A DNA stretch of 6,862 nucleotides from contig CAZWTU010000085.1 of the NCBI GenBank assembly GCA_964637035.1, positions 1 through 6,862 on the forward strand, in the 5' to 3' direction. A program made the position numbers and the translations under genes. Origin of the DNA: CAZMMV01 sp964637035 (GTDB taxonomy: Bacteria; Bacillota; Clostridia; Tissierellales; Tissierellaceae). This document shows, one piece after another, positions 5,699 through 6,862 of the stretch (the stretch's first letter is position 1; each line of letters opens with the position of its first letter). The notes below the pieces were generated by a model, which was given only the letters and a program-made list of their open reading frames with translations, did not search any database and was not told where the DNA came from.

Positions 5699-6724
5699 TT
5701 AATCTTTTTTCTCGAATACACCAATTCTTATAGCAACTAATATTGATGATAATAGCATACCTACAGATACATATACAGCCTGCTTACTATTAGCCTGTGA
5801 TACTAATATTGCAAACAAACCAAATACAGCAGATATTCCGTATAATATTAATACAGCCCTTTTCTGTGAAAATCCTCTATTTAATAATCTATGATGTAAA
5901 TGCCCTTTATCTGCCGCCGCAACTGATTGTCCATTCAAAAGCCTTCTAAATATTGCAAATGTAGTATCAAAAATAGGTACCCCTAGTATTAATATTGGGG
6001 CAATAACAGCAATAGTTGCAACACTTTTCATTACACCCTCTATGGATATAACAGCTAACATAAATCCTAAAAACAAGGCTCCAGTATCTCCCATAAAAAT
6101 CTTTGCTGGATTGAAATTAAAAGGTAGAAAACCTAAACAAGCCCCTGCAACTACAGCGGAAATTATTGTTATATGGGTATATCCAAATCTACCTGCTACA
6201 ACCATTAGGGACAGACTAGATATCATAGCCACCCCAGCGGAAAGCCCATCAAGCCCATCTATAAAGTTTAATGTATTTGTAATACCTACTATCCAAAACA
6301 ATGTAATAGGTATGGATAGCCAATTTAGATATAATAAAGTAGTGCTCTTTGCAAAGGGATTAGTAATAAATTCTATCCTGCTACCTCCAATTATTAGTAT
6401 TAGACCTGCTAATATTTGAAATCCGAATTTATACTTAGGTTTAAGATCCCAAAGATCATCTATGACCCCACCTATTACAATAACAGTTCCACCTAATAAA
6501 ATAGAAAGTGTAGATTTGTTTAAGGGGAGGAATATTAACATGCTTATAGCTACCCCTGCAAATATAGCCAATCCTCCCATATGAGGCATTGGCTCTTTGT
6601 GTACTCTTCTATCGTCTTTTGGAACATCTACAGCTCCCACTTTGAAAGCTAGCTTTTTAACTAAAGGAGTAGCCATAAAGGATATTAATACTGCAAGTAT
6701 AAATGGTCCTATAATTACTTCCAT
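5699..6724 (-). CDS. tagO: Undecaprenyl-phosphate GlcNAc-1-phosphate transferase (MraY/WecA family)
   Basis: This polytopic membrane enzyme transfers GlcNAc-1-phosphate from UDP-GlcNAc to undecaprenyl phosphate. That is the first committed step of wall teichoic acid or related glycopolymers. The 341 residues hold about ten or eleven hydrophobic segments separated by charged cytoplasmic loops. Family motifs are DDRRVH (37-42), the Mg-binding DDLWD (Asp89, Asp90, Asp93), NTLNFIDGLDGL (150-161, with Asp156 and Asp159), NFNPAKIFMGDTG (203-215) and the UDP-sugar loop HLHHRL (275-280). The last motif places it with WecA/TagO rather than MraY, which uses UDP-MurNAc-pentapeptide. The ATG at 6722-6724 has an AGAGAGGA site, 14 bases from the upp stop. 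The epimerase that follows supplies UDP-ManNAc for the next sugar, which supports a TagO-like role. TagO and WecA cannot be separated by sequence alone. Confidence 0.93.
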   Translation of the reverse strand: MEVIIGPFILAVLISFMATPLVKKLAFKVGAVDVPKDDRRVHKEPMPHMGGLAIFAGVAISMLIFLPLNKSTLSILLGGTVIVIGGVIDDLWDLKPKYKFGFQILAGLILIIGGSRIEFITNPFAKSTTLLYLNWLSIPITLFWIVGITNTLNFIDGLDGLSAGVAMISSLSLMVVAGRFGYTHITIISAVVAGACLGFLPFNFNPAKIFMGDTGALFLGFMLAVISIEGVMKSVATIAVIAPILILGVPIFDTTFAIFRRLLNGQSVAAADKGHLHHRLLNRGFSQKRAVLILYGISAVFGLFAILVSQANSKQAVYVSVGMLLSSILVAIRIGVFEKKD

Positions 6725-6738
6725 ATTATCCTCTCTTT

Positions 6739-6862
6739 CTACTTAGTACCAAATAATCTGTCTCCTGCATCTCCTAGACCTGGCACTATATAAGCATCTT
6801 CATTTAGTTTTTCATCTACTGCAGCCACATAAATATCCACTTCTGGATGGGCTTGTTTTACA
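6739..6862 (-). CDS. upp: Uracil phosphoribosyltransferase, C-terminal fragment (cut by window edge)
   Basis: The last 40 codons of a gene entering from the right edge are visible, ending in TAG at 6739-6741. They read VKQAHPEVDIYVAAVDEKLN and continue to DAYIVPGLGDAGDRLFGTK. That is the characteristic Upp C-terminus: the conserved HPxVDIYxAAxDxxLN segment and the GLGDAGDR motif that contacts the uracil base. The enzyme joins uracil to PRPP to give UMP in pyrimidine salvage. The stop is 14 bases from the tagO start and overlaps its translation-initiation region, so the genes are one transcript. Upp is often found near tagO and the ATP synthase operon in Firmicutes. The N-terminal PRPP-binding part lies outside the window. 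Confidence 0.95.
   Translation of the reverse strand, partial: VKQAHPEVDIYVAAVDEKLNEDAYIVPGLGDAGDRLFGTK

Noticed and set aside
6042..6419. A 125-codon plus-strand open frame opposite tagO, plus other plus-strand open frames opposite the other genes.
   Set aside because: They lie antisense to genes with intact family motifs, lack good ribosome binding sites, and their translations show no domain. They are shadows of the real coding frames.

Overview
The window looks like chromosomal DNA from a low-GC, Gram-positive anaerobe of the Clostridia/Tissierellia type. This is an inference from AT-rich codon use, strong AGGAGG-type ribosome binding sites, TTG starts, a clostridial-type thiolase with CtfA/CtfB subunits, and a upp-tagO-wecB gene order known from Firmicutes. 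I cannot name the species. Every gene I can support lies on the minus strand, so transcription runs from high to low coordinates.

Right part (6862 to 4562): the 3' end of upp (uracil phosphoribosyltransferase) is followed closely by tagO (lipid-linked GlcNAc-1-P transferase) and wecB/mnaA (UDP-GlcNAc 2-epimerase). The gaps are 14 and 3 bases, so this is the tail of one transcription unit. TagO starts a cell-wall glycopolymer on undecaprenyl phosphate, and the epimerase supplies UDP-ManNAc for the next step. A 57-base gap with a GC-rich dispersed-repeat hairpin then leads to the next gene.

Middle (4504 to 3122): a 460-residue sigma-54 activator with PAS, AAA+ (intact GAFTGA loop) and Fis-type HTH domains. 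It has no phospho-receiver domain, so it looks like a one-component sensor. Its start is probably TTG.

Intergenic region 3121 to 2802 (320 bases): the most informative stretch. It carries three 18-bp dyads of form TGTA-N10-TACA (3018-3035, 3059-3076, 3090-3107), spaced 41 and 31 bp, close to whole helical turns. About 100 bp further downstream is a near-consensus sigma-54 promoter (TTGGCATGGAAATTGCA, 2901-2917, GG-N10-GC), pointing into the thiolase gene. This has the layout of an enhancer-dependent promoter.

Left part (2801 to 130): thl (acetyl-CoA acetyltransferase), ctfA and ctfB (acetoacetate/acyl CoA-transferase subunits), closed by a clear intrinsic terminator (130-165). Together the enzymes interconvert acetoacetate plus an acyl-CoA with acetoacetyl-CoA and two acetyl-CoA. 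A MITE/REP-like inverted repeat (1538-1608) sits inside the operon between thl and ctfA. The overall picture is a functional analogue of the E. coli AtoSC/atoDAEB system, with the two-component pair apparently replaced by one PAS-containing activator encoded next door. The regulatory link is inferred, not proven. Bases 1-129 hold no gene I can assign.
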